Source: Gammaproteobacteria bacterium HGW-Gammaproteobacteria-11 (GTDB lineage: Bacteria; Pseudomonadota; Gammaproteobacteria; Pseudomonadales; Pseudomonadaceae). From it: DNA of 64,000 bases. The notes under the pieces are model-generated. The model did no database searches. It worked only from the letters and a program-made list of their open reading frames with translations, and was not told the DNA's origin. This document shows positions 1 to 12,079 of the stretch, one piece after another. The stretch's first letter is position 1. Every line of letters starts with the position of its first letter. Position numbers and translations under genes: made by a program. The stretch is from contig PGZJ01000005.1 of NCBI GenBank assembly GCA_002840055.1, positions 156,340 through 220,339 of the forward strand, given 5' to 3'.

Positions 1-75
1 TGGCTTGTGGCTTGTGGCTTGTGGCTTGTGGCTTGTGGCTTGTGGCTTGTGGCTTGTGGCTTGTGGCTTGTGGCT
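1..75. repeat. Tandem heptamer repeat (TGGCTTG)n, at least 10 copies
   Basis: Ten perfect head-to-tail copies of the 7-bp unit TGGCTTG fill positions 1-70, followed by a partial unit to 75. The array starts at the window edge, so its full length is unknown. It lies just beyond the atpC terminator, in non-coding DNA. A frame does stay open through it, but it encodes only a low-complexity peptide with no recognisable domain. Three diverged units of the same heptamer type recur at 26485-26505. Confidence 0.9.
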
Positions 76-76
76 C

Positions 77-107
77 AAAAAAAAAGGCAGCCTAGGCTGC
101 CTTTTTT
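77..107 (-). terminator. Rho-independent terminator of the atp operon
   Basis: A palindrome centred on CCTAGG (arms GGCAG and CTGCC) is flanked by nine A on the left and six T on the right. Read on the minus strand it is a GC stem followed by a nine-T run, two bases after the atpC stop codon. The symmetry means it could also stop transcription arriving on the plus strand. Confidence 0.9.
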
Positions 108-108
108 A

Positions 109-552
109 TCAGCGATTGTTGATCGCCGGTCCACCGTATTTCTTGCGCAGTTCCTGCACGGTCCGTAGCTGGGCTGCGGCTTCGGCGAGGCGGGCAGAGG
201 CTGAGCCGTAATCGAACTCGGCACCCTTCTCGCTCAAGGCCTTTTCAGCGGCCTTTTTCGCTTCTTCGGCAGCAGCTTCGTCAATGTCACCGGCACGGAT
301 AGCCGTGTCGGCGAGCACCTTGACCATACTCGGCTGAACTTCGATGAAGCCGCCAGAGATGTAGAACACCTCTTCACTACCGTCCTGCTTGATTACCCTT
401 ACAGGACCCGGCTTGAGATCGGTCAACAAGGGTGTGTGACCGGGCAGAATACCCAGATCACCCATGTTGCCATGGGCCACAACCATCTCAACCAGACCTG
501 TGAACAGCTCTTCTTCGGCGCTTACGATATCGCAGTGCACTGTCATAGCCAT
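109..552 (-). CDS. atpC: ATP synthase F1 subunit epsilon
   Basis: This is the epsilon subunit of F1Fo ATP synthase, part of the central rotor stalk, which couples c-ring rotation to F1 and can inhibit ATP hydrolysis. The 147-residue product has the usual N-terminal beta-sandwich ([17 protein letters not shown], then [13 protein letters not shown]) and an Ala/Lys/Glu-rich helical C-terminal hairpin from about residue 88. Length is close to the family norm of about 140. It is the last gene of the atp operon, 42 bp after atpD, and is followed directly by a strong terminator. An in-frame second ATG two codons in is an alternative start. Confidence 0.97.
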   Translation of the reverse strand: MAMTVHCDIVSAEEELFTGLVEMVVAHGNMGDLGILPGHTPLLTDLKPGPVRVIKQDGSEEVFYISGGFIEVQPSMVKVLADTAIRAGDIDEAAAEEAKKAAEKALSEKGAEFDYGSASARLAEAAAQLRTVQELRKKYGGPAINNR

Positions 553-569
553 GTTATTGCCTCGGTTCT

Positions 570-589
570 GCGCCCGCTTGCGCGGGCGC
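570..589 (-). other. Intercistronic hairpin between atpD and atpC
   Basis: An 8-bp, all-GC stem (positions 570-577 pairing with 582-589, loop TTGC) occupies most of the 42-bp gap between atpD and atpC. No T-run follows it on the minus strand, so it is not a classical terminator. It could tune the relative amount of epsilon mRNA or protect the upstream message from 3' decay; that role is inference. Confidence 0.5.
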
Positions 590-594
590 GCGCA

Positions 595-2861
<2,267 letters not shown>

Positions 2862-2935
2862 GTCTCACCTTTCAGGTTAGCCCTAAGCCAGATGGCACAA
2901 GGCGGAACATGACAGCGTCATGTCCCGCACTCGGC

Positions 2936-4480
2936 TTACCAGCTCTGGGACGACTTGAAGTTCTCGATGCCAGACTTGATACCGGCTTCGATCTCGTCGT
3001 TGTAGTCGCCCTTCTCGTTGATCTTGGCCAGCAAATCAGCCTTCTCACGTTTGAAGTAGGCGAGCATTGCCTTTTCAAAGGCACCAACCTTGTTCAGTTC
3101 AACATCGGTCAGGAAACCCTTTTCCGCGGCGTACAGGCTGATGGCCATGTCAGCAATCGACATCGGCGCATACTGGTCCTGCTTCATCAGCTCGGTTACG
3201 CGCTGACCATGCTCAAGCTGCTTGCGGGTAGCCTCATCGAGGTCCGAAGCAAACTGGGCAAAGGCGGCCAATTCACGGAACTGGGCCAGAGCGGTACGAA
3301 TACCACCCGACAGTTTCTTGATGATCTTGGTCTGGGCCGCACCACCTACACGGGATACCGATACACCGGCGTTGACGGCCGGACGGATACCCGAGTTGAA
3401 CAGGTTGGATTCCAGGAAGATCTGACCGTCAGTGATCGAGATCACGTTGGTCGGAACGAAGGCAGATACGTCACCGGCCTGGGTTTCAATGATTGGCAGC
3501 GCGGTCAGAGAACCGGTCTTGCCTTTCACTTCACCATTGGTGAACTTCTCTACAGCTTCTTCAGACACGCGGGAAGCGCGCTCAAGCAGACGGCTGTGGA
3601 GATAGAACACGTCGCCAGGATAAGCTTCACGACCCGGCGGACGGCGCAGCAGCAGGGAGATCTGACGGTAGGCAACAGCCTGCTTGGACAGATCGTCATA
3701 CACGATCAGTGCATCTTCGCCACGGTCACGGAAGTATTCACCCATGGTGCAGCCAGCGTACGGAGCCAGGAACTGCAGGGCAGCCGGATCAGAGGCAGAT
3801 GCAGCGACCACGATGGTATGGGCCAGTGCGCCATGCTCTTCCAGCTTGCGTACCACGTTGGCGATGGTCGACTGCTTCTGACCTACGGCAACGTAGACAC
3901 ACTTAACGCCGGACCCTTTCTGGTTGATGATGGCGTCAATCGCCATGGCGGTCTTACCGGTCTGACGGTCACCAATGATCAGCTCGCGCTGGCCACGGCC
4001 CACCGGAATCATCGCATCCACTGACTTGTAGCCAGTCTGGATAGGCTGATCAACCGACTTACGCCAGATCACACCCGGTGCCACTTTCTCAACCGCGTCG
4101 GTCAGCTTGGCGTCGATCACGCCCTTACCATCGATCGGGTTACCCAGTGCGTCAACAACGCGACCGAGCAGCTCCGGACCAACCGGAACCTCGAGAATGC
4201 GACCCGTGCACTTGGCTGTCATACCTTCAGCCAGACCCAGGTAATCACCCAGTACAACAGAACCTACGGAGTCCTGCTCCAGGTTCAGCGCCATACCATA
4301 AACACCACCGGGGAATTCAATCATTTCCCCGTACATTACGTCAGCAAGGCCATGAATGCGCACGATACCGTCAGATACACTGACGATAGTGCCCACGTTC
4401 CGGGCCTGCGAAGACACATCGAGTTTCTCGATGCGCTGCTTGATAATTTCGCTAATTTCGGAAGGATTCAATTGCTGCAT
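2936..4480 (-). CDS. atpA: ATP synthase F1 subunit alpha
   Basis: This is the non-catalytic nucleotide-binding alpha subunit of F1. The 514-residue product begins [20 protein letters not shown], the N-terminal segment that docks the delta subunit. It has the P-loop GDRQTGKT at about residues 169-176 and the arginine-finger segment [13 protein letters not shown]. The length is the family norm (513-514). Its ATG lies only 15 bp after the early stop of atpH, with GAGGGACA upstream as ribosome binding site. Confidence 0.99.
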   Translation of the reverse strand: MQQLNPSEISEIIKQRIEKLDVSSQARNVGTIVSVSDGIVRIHGLADVMYGEMIEFPGGVYGMALNLEQDSVGSVVLGDYLGLAEGMTAKCTGRILEVPVGPELLGRVVDALGNPIDGKGVIDAKLTDAVEKVAPGVIWRKSVDQPIQTGYKSVDAMIPVGRGQRELIIGDRQTGKTAMAIDAIINQKGSGVKCVYVAVGQKQSTIANVVRKLEEHGALAHTIVVAASASDPAALQFLAPYAGCTMGEYFRDRGEDALIVYDDLSKQAVAYRQISLLLRRPPGREAYPGDVFYLHSRLLERASRVSEEAVEKFTNGEVKGKTGSLTALPIIETQAGDVSAFVPTNVISITDGQIFLESNLFNSGIRPAVNAGVSVSRVGGAAQTKIIKKLSGGIRTALAQFRELAAFAQFASDLDEATRKQLEHGQRVTELMKQDQYAPMSIADMAISLYAAEKGFLTDVELNKVGAFEKAMLAYFKREKADLLAKINEKGDYNDEIEAGIKSGIENFKSSQSW

Positions 4481-4495
4481 GCCATGTCCCTCAAA

Positions 4496-4990
4496 TCAGG
4501 ATCCGTCGATGACCAGGTCACCCGCACGAATCAACACACCGCCAATAAGAGCCGGGTTGATGGTCACATGAGGAGTTACTGTCCGGTCTAACCGCTTGGA
4601 AAGTGCGGTCGCCAGCGTTTTCTGTTGATCGTCGCTCAGCTCAAAGGCGGATTCCACCTCGACTGCCACGCTGCGATCGTGTTCTGCCTTGTGTTGCTCG
4701 AACAGCTCGGCGATTACCGGAATCAAGGGCAAACGATCATGTTCAGACAGCGTCCGGATAAAATTACCGAATGCCGCATCGACATGACCCTCGCACACCA
4801 TGAGCAGGTCGTCGGCCTTGCGCTCATCGGTCAAACCCGGGTTGCGCATCCTCGCAGCAAAAACAGCATCCTGAACGGCTGCAGCCGCCAGGGCCAGCAT
4901 GCCTGACCAGGCATTCAGACCACTGGCAGCTGAAGCAAACTCGAAAGCTGCTTTTGCATAAGGCCGAGCTAGCGTATTGATAGTAGCCAT
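4496..4990 (-). CDS. atpH: ATP synthase F1 subunit delta, C-terminally shortened
   Basis: Delta (OSCP homologue) caps F1 and joins the alpha N-termini to the peripheral b stalk. The first 164 residues are collinear with Pseudomonas and E. coli delta, from MATINTLARPYAKAAFEFA to GGVLIRAGDLVIDGS. The product then stops. Delta in these groups is normally 177-178 residues and continues from VIDGS with a VRG...LAEAL-type helix of about 14 residues. Only 15 bp separate the stop from the atpA ATG, so there is no room for the missing segment in another frame. The loss looks like a clean in-frame deletion of about 42 bp, perhaps between two TCC codons. It could be genuine or an assembly error. Most of the fold is kept, so partial function is likely. 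Confidence 0.93.
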   Translation of the reverse strand: MATINTLARPYAKAAFEFASAASGLNAWSGMLALAAAAVQDAVFAARMRNPGLTDERKADDLLMVCEGHVDAAFGNFIRTLSEHDRLPLIPVIAELFEQHKAEHDRSVAVEVESAFELSDDQQKTLATALSKRLDRTVTPHVTINPALIGGVLIRAGDLVIDGS

Positions 4991-5002
4991 CGCTCGCCTC
5001 GC

Positions 5003-5473
5003 TTAGAGTTGTGAGGCCAATTTGTTGACCAGCTCACTGTGGGCCTTGGCGTCGATTTCCGACTCCAGAATGTGCTCAGCTCCCTTGACAGCCAGAATGG
5101 CTACCTGGGCGCGAAGTTCATCCTTGGCGCGGTTCACTTCCTGTTCGATTTCAGCCTTGGCAGCTGCAATCAGGCGATCACCCTCGGAACGTGCCTGCTG
5201 TTTAGCTTCCTCAATGAGGATATTGGCACTCTTGTTGGCCTGCTCGATGATCTGAGTAGCCTGTTCCTTGGTCTCACGCAGGGTCTGGGAAGCTTTTTCC
5301 TGGGCTAGATCCAGGTCACGCTGGGCGCGGCCAGCCGCATCCAGACCTTCGGCAATTTTCTTCTGGCGTTCAGCCATGGCTGCCGTCAACGGCGGCCAGA
5401 CATATTTCATGCAAAACCAGACAAAAATAGCGAAGGCAATCGTTTGACCAAACAGCGTCAGATTAATATTCAC
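5003..5473 (-). CDS. atpF: ATP synthase Fo subunit b
   Basis: Subunit b forms the peripheral stalk. The 156 residues start [21 protein letters not shown], a single N-terminal membrane helix, followed by [22 protein letters not shown] and a long charged helix rich in Ala, Glu, Gln and Lys that dimerises as a coiled coil. Length equals the E. coli and Pseudomonas norm of 156. It lies 12 bp upstream of atpH and 95 bp downstream of atpE. Because the b C-terminus binds the delta C-terminal domain, the shortened delta next door is relevant to this partner. Confidence 0.98.
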   Translation of the reverse strand: MNINLTLFGQTIAFAIFVWFCMKYVWPPLTAAMAERQKKIAEGLDAAGRAQRDLDLAQEKASQTLRETKEQATQIIEQANKSANILIEEAKQQARSEGDRLIAAAKAEIEQEVNRAKDELRAQVAILAVKGAEHILESEIDAKAHSELVNKLASQL

Positions 5474-5529
5474 AGCGATTTACCTCGTGCTATTCGTTGA
5501 GTCCCGAATCTCTCGATCCAGATGATGGG

Positions 5530-5553
5530 TCCGGTAAACCAAGGTCTACCGGA
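5530..5553 (-). other. Intercistronic hairpin between atpE and atpF
   Basis: A perfect 7-bp inverted repeat (TCCGGTA at 5530-5536 and TACCGGA at 5547-5553) with a 10-base loop lies in the 95-bp gap downstream of atpE. It has no T-run. The c subunit is needed in many more copies than its neighbours, so a structure that stabilises the atpE message is plausible, but this is inference. Confidence 0.45.
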
Positions 5554-5568
5554 GATCAGTCATCTGAA

Positions 5569-5823
<255 letters not shown>

Positions 5824-5871
5824 TCAAGGTTGCAGTTCAAGGTTGGTTGATTGAACAGGGTCTGATTGCGG

Positions 5872-6738
<867 letters not shown>

Positions 6739-7143
6739 CTAATGCTTTTGAAATCGTTTGACGATGAGCAGGGCACTGGCACCTGTTGCCAGAACCGCGA
6801 GGTAACCGGTAAATACGGCGGTTGCCTCCAGCGGTTTAACCCCCACCCACACCAGCACAAAGAGTGCGGCGGTCAAGAATATCTTTCCAGCCTCGCCGGA
6901 GTAGAACTCCCTGACGATGGCCCGGGCTGATCGAGCACCGCTGTAGCGGAACACCCGATAAGCAAAATAGGCATTGGGGACCAGTGCAACCAGTCCACCC
7001 AAGAGGCCGGAATATCCGGCAATCTGACCCCGGAACAACCACAGGATCAACGCTGCTGAGAAGGTTACAACCGTTTGCGCAACCAGCACTGGAAAAGCTG
7101 GCAGGCGATGAAAAGGGGTCTGGTTGGGCGTTCTTGCGTCCAC
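6739..7143 (-). CDS. atpI: ATP synthase assembly/ion-transport protein I
   Basis: AtpI is a small membrane protein that helps assemble the c ring and is not part of the finished enzyme. The product has four predicted membrane segments, beginning FPVLVAQTVVTFSAALILWL, and ends LLIVKRFQKH. I place the start at the GTG at 7143 because GAGGCGG lies four bases before it and the resulting start (VDARTPNQTPFHRLPAFPVL, 134 aa) matches the usual Pseudomonas AtpI start. An ATG at 7209 would add 22 residues but has a poor ribosome binding site. It is first in the atp operon. Confidence 0.85.
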   Translation of the reverse strand: MDARTPNQTPFHRLPAFPVLVAQTVVTFSAALILWLFRGQIAGYSGLLGGLVALVPNAYFAYRVFRYSGARSARAIVREFYSGEAGKIFLTAALFVLVWVGVKPLEATAVFTGYLAVLATGASALLIVKRFQKH

Positions 7144-7233
7144 TAAACCGCCTCGGTTGTCTCTCTTTAAGTCCTTTTCGGGGACTTTACTCGCAACAAA
7201 CTGGTGCATTTCACCAGCTAAAACAGCGCGAGG

Positions 7234-7262
7234 AGTATAGGTTGATTACGTTTAGGGTTCAA
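7234..7262 (-). promoter_or_regulatory. Sigma70-type promoter of the atp operon
   Basis: On the minus strand TTGAAC (7262-7257) and TATACT (7239-7234) are separated by exactly 17 bp. This is a near-consensus sigma70 promoter, located upstream of both possible atpI starts and downstream of parB. Transcription would start near 7227, giving a leader of about 85 bases to the GTG start of atpI. Confidence 0.7.
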
Positions 7263-7323
7263 CAGTTCCGGGACAAATGCCCCGCCATATCACCCGTTCA
7301 GGGGGTGAAGTCGAAAATTCATA

Positions 7324-8184
7324 TCACTTGATGTGCATCAGCACGCCATCCAGTTCATCCAGCGAGCTATAGCTGATCACCAGTTTGCCTTTGCCCTTGG
7401 CGCCATGCTGGATTTTCACATCAGCGCCAATGCGTTCTGCAAGATCCTGTTGCAAACGTTCGATGTCCGGATTGCTGCGCACCGATCCGTTATCCGGACG
7501 CGGGTTCAACCACTGCCGCACCAGGGCCTCGGTCTGGCGAACGGTCAGGCCCTTGGCAACCACCTGACGGGCGGCGGTGCCTTGCTGTTCGGCCGGCAAA
7601 CCGAGCAGGGCGCGGGCATGACCCATTTCCAGATCACCACGCTCGAGCAGCAGTTTGACGTCGTCCGGCAGGGCCATCAAACGCAGCAGATTAGTAATAC
7701 TGACGCGGGATTTACCCACAGCATCGGCAACCTGCTGCTGGGTCAATTCGAATTCCAGCTGCAAGCGCTGCAGCGCAATGGCTTCTTCAATCGGGTTGAG
7801 ATCTTCGCGCTGGATATTCTCGATCAGCGCCATGGCGATGGCCGCTTCATCGGGTACGTCACGAATCACCGCCGGAATGCTGTCCAGTCCGGCCAGTTGG
7901 GTGGCTCGCCAGCGTCGTTCACCGGCAATGATTTCGAAACGACCCTCGCCAATCGGCCGTACGACGATAGGCTGCATGACACCCTGAACGCGGATGGAGT
8001 TGGCCAGTTCTTCAATGGCCTGCGGATCCATGTCGCGGCGTGGCTGGTATTTACCCCGTTGAATCAGATCAACCGGCAATTCGCGCAGTTGCTGTTCCTG
8101 ATTCTCGGTTCCCTGTCCGGTGCTGTTGGATTGTCCGAGCAATGCATCCAGACCCCGTCCCAAGCCGCGTTTCTTGACCGCCAT
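7324..8184 (-). CDS. parB: Chromosome-partitioning protein ParB
   Basis: ParB binds parS sites near the origin, spreads as a CTP-dependent clamp, and together with ParA segregates the origin. The 286-residue product has the N-terminal CTP-binding domain with the box GERRWRATQLAG (about residues 88-99), a helix-turn-helix region (TQQQVADAVGKSRVSITNLL) near residues 144-163, and a C-terminal dimerisation segment ending LDELDGVLMHIK. It is 26 bp downstream of parA. Two matching parS palindromes lie in recF of this window. Confidence 0.98.
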   Translation of the reverse strand: MAVKKRGLGRGLDALLGQSNSTGQGTENQEQQLRELPVDLIQRGKYQPRRDMDPQAIEELANSIRVQGVMQPIVVRPIGEGRFEIIAGERRWRATQLAGLDSIPAVIRDVPDEAAIAMALIENIQREDLNPIEEAIALQRLQLEFELTQQQVADAVGKSRVSITNLLRLMALPDDVKLLLERGDLEMGHARALLGLPAEQQGTAARQVVAKGLTVRQTEALVRQWLNPRPDNGSVRSNPDIERLQQDLAERIGADVKIQHGAKGKGKLVISYSSLDELDGVLMHIK

Positions 8185-8210
8185 GCCTGTCTCGTCCTTT
8201 TTCTTTTCGG

Positions 8211-9014
8211 TTAGTCGTTGGCACTGGCCATGGCGCTGGCCTTGGCTGCCTGTTTGCTGCGACGAATTACTTCACCGGCGAGGGCCAGATAAGCCACTGC
8301 GCCTCTGGATTGTTTGTCATAGGTCAGTGCCGGCATGCCGAAGCTGGGTGCTTCGGCCAAACGCACATTGCGCGGTATCACGGTCTGATACAGACGATCG
8401 CCAAAATGGCTGCTGAGTTGCGCAGACACATCCAGGGTCAAACTGTTGCGTGGGTCGTACATGGTACGCAGCAGGCCTTCGATCTGCAGACCCGGATTCA
8501 GTACCGAGCGAATCCGGTCTATGGTGTTGACCAGGGCTGACAAGCCCTCCAGCGCATAATATTCACATTGCATGGGGATGATGACGCCATCGGCCGCTAC
8601 CAGACCGTTGATGGTCAACATGTTCAGTGAAGGCGGGCAATCAATCAGAATGAAGTCGTATTGGCTACGCAGGTTGGTCAACGCGTAACGCAGGCGACTT
8701 TCCTTCATTTTCACGTCGAGCAATTCGACTTCGGCAGCGGTCAGATCACCGTTGGCCGGCAAAATGTCGTAGCCACCGGTTTCCGAACGCTGAATGGCCT
8801 GGGCCATGTCACAACGTCCGGTCAGCAGTTCGTAGGCTGAATAGGTCAGGTCGGATTTGTCGACACCGCTACCCATGGTCGCATTGCCCTGCGGATCCAG
8901 ATCAACCAGCAATACCTTACGCTTGGTTGCCGCCAGAGAGGCCGCCAGGTTGATACTGGTGGTGGTCTTGCCGACACCGCCTTTCTGGTTGGCTACAGCC
9001 AGTACCTTACCCAC
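8211..9014 (-). CDS. parA: Chromosome-partitioning ATPase ParA (Soj)
   Basis: ParA is a Walker-type ATPase that binds DNA non-specifically and drives segregation of ParB-parS complexes. The deviant Walker A motif KGGVGKTTT lies at residues 11-19, followed by DLDPQGNAT and DCPPSLNMLT. I place the start at the GTG at 9014, five bases after a perfect AGGAGG, giving 267 aa beginning VGKVLAVANQ, which aligns with Pseudomonas Soj. An in-frame GTG two codons upstream overlaps that site. It follows rsmG by 9 bp, so the genes are probably cotranscribed. Confidence 0.97.
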   Translation of the reverse strand: MGKVLAVANQKGGVGKTTTSINLAASLAATKRKVLLVDLDPQGNATMGSGVDKSDLTYSAYELLTGRCDMAQAIQRSETGGYDILPANGDLTAAEVELLDVKMKESRLRYALTNLRSQYDFILIDCPPSLNMLTINGLVAADGVIIPMQCEYYALEGLSALVNTIDRIRSVLNPGLQIEGLLRTMYDPRNSLTLDVSAQLSSHFGDRLYQTVIPRNVRLAEAPSFGMPALTYDKQSRGAVAYLALAGEVIRRSKQAAKASAMASAND

Positions 9015-9023
9015 GACCACCTC

Positions 9024-9689
9024 CTATCCGTTATGCGCCTGCGACCCTGCCTGGACCTGTCTGCGCAGTATCAACAGATGTCGGCTGCCCTGACAACCCG
9101 GTACGGCCAATTCTGTACTTTGCAGCACCTCGAAGTCGATCGGCAAGGCGGCCAGTTCCTCTTCGGGATACTGTCCTTTCATCGCCAACCATCGGGTTGC
9201 TGCATGACTCAGGTGACGCGTCAGCTGGGTAAAATCAGCCAGTGAGCTGAACGCCCTGGAGACAATACCATCAAAGGGCACCTCCGGTGCAAAGGCTTCC
9301 ACGCGGGTATGCACAACCTGCAGATTGGTCAGGCCCAACTCCATCCTGACCTGAGTAAGAAAACGGGTCTTCTTGCCGTTGCTGTCGAGCAGAGTAAAGT
9401 CGGTCTCAGGCTGCATGATGGCTAGAATCACGCCCGGCATACCACCGCCGCTGCCCACATCCAGCCAGCGCTGGCCCTCGACAAAAGGCAGGATACTCAA
9501 GCTGTCGAGCAGATGGCGGCTGACCATTTCATCCGGGTTGCGCACGGCGGTGAGGTTATAGGCCTTGTTCCATTTGTGCAGCAACTGCAGATAGGCCAGC
9601 AATTGCTGGCTTTGTTGCGCTGTCAGATCAATGCCCAGCTGGGTGGCACCCTGCTGCAGTTCGGTATTCAGGGCCAGCGCACTGCTCAT
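9024..9689 (-). CDS. rsmG: 16S rRNA (guanine527-N7)-methyltransferase RsmG
   Basis: RsmG (GidB) methylates N7 of G527 in 16S rRNA using S-adenosylmethionine. The 221-residue product has the SAM-binding glycine motif [11 protein letters not shown] at about residues 76-86, preceded by [11 protein letters not shown]. Its ATG overlaps the mnmG stop codon by four bases, indicating translational coupling. This mnmG-rsmG-parA-parB order is the classical origin-linked cluster. Nothing unusual was seen. Confidence 0.97.
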   Translation of the reverse strand: MSSALALNTELQQGATQLGIDLTAQQSQQLLAYLQLLHKWNKAYNLTAVRNPDEMVSRHLLDSLSILPFVEGQRWLDVGSGGGMPGVILAIMQPETDFTLLDSNGKKTRFLTQVRMELGLTNLQVVHTRVEAFAPEVPFDGIVSRAFSSLADFTQLTRHLSHAATRWLAMKGQYPEEELAALPIDFEVLQSTELAVPGCQGSRHLLILRRQVQAGSQAHNG

Positions 9690-11581
9690 GCTTCACGCAC
9701 CAGACTGCTGTCAGCGACGCTGCGCTTTTTCAGATGAATCAACAACAGGCTGACCGCCGCCGGGGTAACGCCGGGAATACGTGAGGCCTGACCCAGGGTC
9801 TGTGGCCGCAATTCCGCCAGCTTGTGGCGGATTTCGTTCGACAGTCCGTTCAGCGACAGGTAATCCAGGTCGGCAGGCAAACGCGTCTGCTCATGTTGCC
9901 GCAGACGATCGATTTCCTCCTGTTGCCGCTCGATATACCCGGCGTATTTGGTATGAATTTCCACCTGCTCGGCGGCATCGGCCGGAATATCCACCTGGCC
10001 GGTGAGTTCGCACAGGGCCTGGTAATCCACCTCGGGACGGCGCAGCAAGTCGAGCAGATTGTATTCGTGGTTCAAGGGGGTGGCATAGCGCTCGGCGAAG
10101 GCCTTGCCGACATCGCTGTTGGGCTGTACCCAGGTGCTGCTCAAGCGCTTGCGCTCGGCGTCTATGGCGTCGCGCTTGGCACTGAACACCGCCCAACGAT
10201 GATCATCCACCAGACCCAGTTCGCGGCCCTTTTCGGTCAGACGCAGGTCGGCGTTGTCTTCGCGCAGTACCAGACGATATTCGGCACGCGAAGTAAACAT
10301 GCGGTAGGGCTCACGGGTACCCATGGTGATCAGATCGTCGACCAGCACACCGATATAGGCCTCGTCACGGCGCGGGCACCAGGCTTCCTGATCCTGGGAG
10401 CGCCGCGCGGCATTCAGGCCGGCGAGCAGGCCCTGGGCAGCAGCCTCTTCGTATCCTGTAGTGCCGTTGATCTGGCCGGCAAAGAACAGACCACCAATCA
10501 CCTTGGTTTCCAGGGAATACTTGAGATCCTGTGGATTGAAGTAATCGTATTCGATGGCGTAACCGGGACGCAGGATATGCGCGTTTTCCATGCCCTCGAT
10601 CGACTGCACAATCTGCAGCTGCACATCGAAGGGCAACGAGGTCGATATGCCGTTTGGATAGAGTTCGTGGGTCGTCAGGCCTTCCGGCTCGATAAATACC
10701 TGATGCTGGTTCTTGTCGGCAAAACGATGAATCTTGTCTTCAATCGAGGGGCAATAACGCGGCCCGATCCCTTCGATCACCCCGGTATACATGGGCGAGC
10801 GATCCAGATTGTTGCGAATGATCTCGTGGGTCCGCTCGTTGGTGTAGGTGATCCAGCAATTGACCTGCTGCGGATGCTCGCTGACCTTGCCGAGAAAGGA
10901 CATGACCGGCAAGGGGGTATCGCCGGGCTGCGCGGTCATCTTGCTGAAATCCACTGTGCGTCCGTCAATGCGCGGTGGTGTTCCGGTCTTCAACCGGTCA
11001 ACTCGCAGGGGTAATTCGCGCAAGCGCTTGGCCAGGGTAATGGCGGGCGGATCACCGGCGCGACCACCTGAATAGTTATCCAGGCCAATATGAATCAGAC
11101 CCCCCAGGAAAGTACCGGTAGTCAGTACCACGTTGCTGCTGTGAAAGCGCAGACCCATCTGCGTGACCACACCACAGACCTGATCCTGCTCGACGATCAG
11201 GTCGTCACAGGCTTGCTGGAATATCCACAGATTGGGCTGGTTTTCCAGCATCTCGCGGATGGCTGCCTTGTACAGAATGCGGTCGGCCTGCGCGCGGGTT
11301 GCCCTTACAGCCGGGCCCTTGCGGCTGTTGAGAATGCGAAACTGGATACCGGCTCGATCGGTGGCACGAGCCATGGCGCCGCCCAGGGCATCAATTTCTT
11401 TCACCAGGTGGCTTTTGCCGATCCCGCCAATTGCCGGGTTACAGCTCATCTGGCCGAGGGTTTCGACGTTATGGCTGAGCAGCAGGGTTTTCACGCCCAT
11501 GCGTGCAGCGGCCAAGGCCGCTTCGGTACCGGCATGGCCACCACCGACAACGATCACGTCAAAACGACTGGGAAACTCCAC
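9686..11581 (-). CDS. mnmG: tRNA uridine-5-carboxymethylaminomethyl modification enzyme MnmG
   Basis: MnmG (GidA) is an FAD protein that, with MnmE, modifies the wobble uridine U34 of several tRNAs. The FAD-binding motif [19 protein letters not shown] is at residues 10-28, and [20 protein letters not shown] and the C-terminal helical region ([20 protein letters not shown]) are present. I chose the GTG at 11581 because GAGG lies six bases upstream and the product, 631 aa starting [10 protein letters not shown], matches Pseudomonas MnmG (about 630). ATG codons at 11593 and 11611 would add 4 or 10 residues. Confidence 0.97.
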   Translation of the reverse strand: MEFPSRFDVIVVGGGHAGTEAALAAARMGVKTLLLSHNVETLGQMSCNPAIGGIGKSHLVKEIDALGGAMARATDRAGIQFRILNSRKGPAVRATRAQADRILYKAAIREMLENQPNLWIFQQACDDLIVEQDQVCGVVTQMGLRFHSSNVVLTTGTFLGGLIHIGLDNYSGGRAGDPPAITLAKRLRELPLRVDRLKTGTPPRIDGRTVDFSKMTAQPGDTPLPVMSFLGKVSEHPQQVNCWITYTNERTHEIIRNNLDRSPMYTGVIEGIGPRYCPSIEDKIHRFADKNQHQVFIEPEGLTTHELYPNGISTSLPFDVQLQIVQSIEGMENAHILRPGYAIEYDYFNPQDLKYSLETKVIGGLFFAGQINGTTGYEEAAAQGLLAGLNAARRSQDQEAWCPRRDEAYIGVLVDDLITMGTREPYRMFTSRAEYRLVLREDNADLRLTEKGRELGLVDDHRWAVFSAKRDAIDAERKRLSSTWVQPNSDVGKAFAERYATPLNHEYNLLDLLRRPEVDYQALCELTGQVDIPADAAEQVEIHTKYAGYIERQQEEIDRLRQHEQTRLPADLDYLSLNGLSNEIRHKLAELRPQTLGQASRIPGVTPAAVSLLLIHLKKRSVADSSLVREA

Positions 11582-11629
11582 TTGCCACCTCATTGCCGGA
11601 CCCGGGTCCAACCGCAGGAAAAGGGGCTG

Positions 11630-11658
11630 ATTATAGGCTGAGCTGAAATAAATTGCAG
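11630..11658 (-). promoter_or_regulatory. Putative promoter of mnmG-rsmG-parAB
   Basis: On the minus strand a perfect TATAAT (11635-11630) lies 17 bp after CTGCAA (11658-11653), a weak -35 match. It is about 50 bp upstream of the preferred mnmG start and next to the DnaA-box cluster. Confidence 0.55.
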
Positions 11659-11699
11659 CCGCTAGTTGGACAAAGTTTAACCAGCCGAGCCGTCAGGAC

Positions 11700-11990
11700 A
11701 AACAGGGTGATTAATTAGATAAATAAGAAAGAACTGTTTTAAAGGCTTTATGTAGTTAATGTTTATGTGTCGCGCTTTTTCTGTGCATAAGTCATTTTTA
11801 TCAATTAAAAACAACATCTTGTAGAGGTCAAAAAGCTGTGGTGAAACTGCGTTTGGATGGGTCCTCATGCTGTCCCTTTCCTGTGTATAACTTGTCTTGT
11901 TATCCACAGGTGGTTTTGATGGCTAGTTGTACACAGGGTTTGGGTACTAGCTCAGGTGCGCTTGTACACAGAGCTCAGGAAGCGAAAATC
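11700..11990. other. DnaA-box cluster and AT-rich stretch between mnmG and mnmE
   Basis: About 450 bp between mnmG and mnmE have no convincing gene. The stretch contains a perfect DnaA box TTATCCACA at 11900-11908 and near matches at 11782-11790 (TGTGCATAA), 11882-11890 (TGTGTATAA), 11928-11936 and 11962-11970 (both TTGTACACA). An AT-rich segment covers roughly 11700-11830. The arrangement resembles a replication origin or a DnaA-titration/regulatory region. In E. coli the origin lies beside gidA (mnmG), so this may be a relic or secondary origin; function is inference. Confidence 0.6.
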
Positions 11991-12032
11991 AGCTGTTTGA
12001 TGGCGGTTTTTTGTTAACGCAATAGAAGAGAA

Positions 12033-12057
12033 CAGCCTCCGAAAGGGTCAGAGGCTG
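12033..12057 (-). terminator. Probable terminator downstream of mnmE
   Basis: A 7-bp stem (CAGCCTC at 12033-12039 with GAGGCTG at 12051-12057) lies 23 bp beyond the mnmE stop. On the minus strand it is followed by the pyrimidine-rich TTCTCTTCT rather than a pure T-run; on the plus strand ATTTT follows. It may therefore be a weak bidirectional terminator insulating the DnaA-box region. Confidence 0.5.
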
Positions 12058-12079
12058 ATTTTGGCGACGTGGGCTGTTG

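Noticed and set aside
1..75. CRISPR array
   Set aside because: The repeats are 7 bp with no spacers, and there are no cas genes.
5..211. A 68-codon frame through the heptamer array
   Set aside because: The repeat simply lacks stop codons in one frame. The peptide is low complexity and its distal part overlaps the end of atpC.
11677..11907. A 76-codon minus-strand frame in the mnmG-mnmE gap
   Set aside because: It crosses the AT-rich and DnaA-box region, has no known domain and no clear ribosome binding site, so it is more likely origin-type DNA than a gene.
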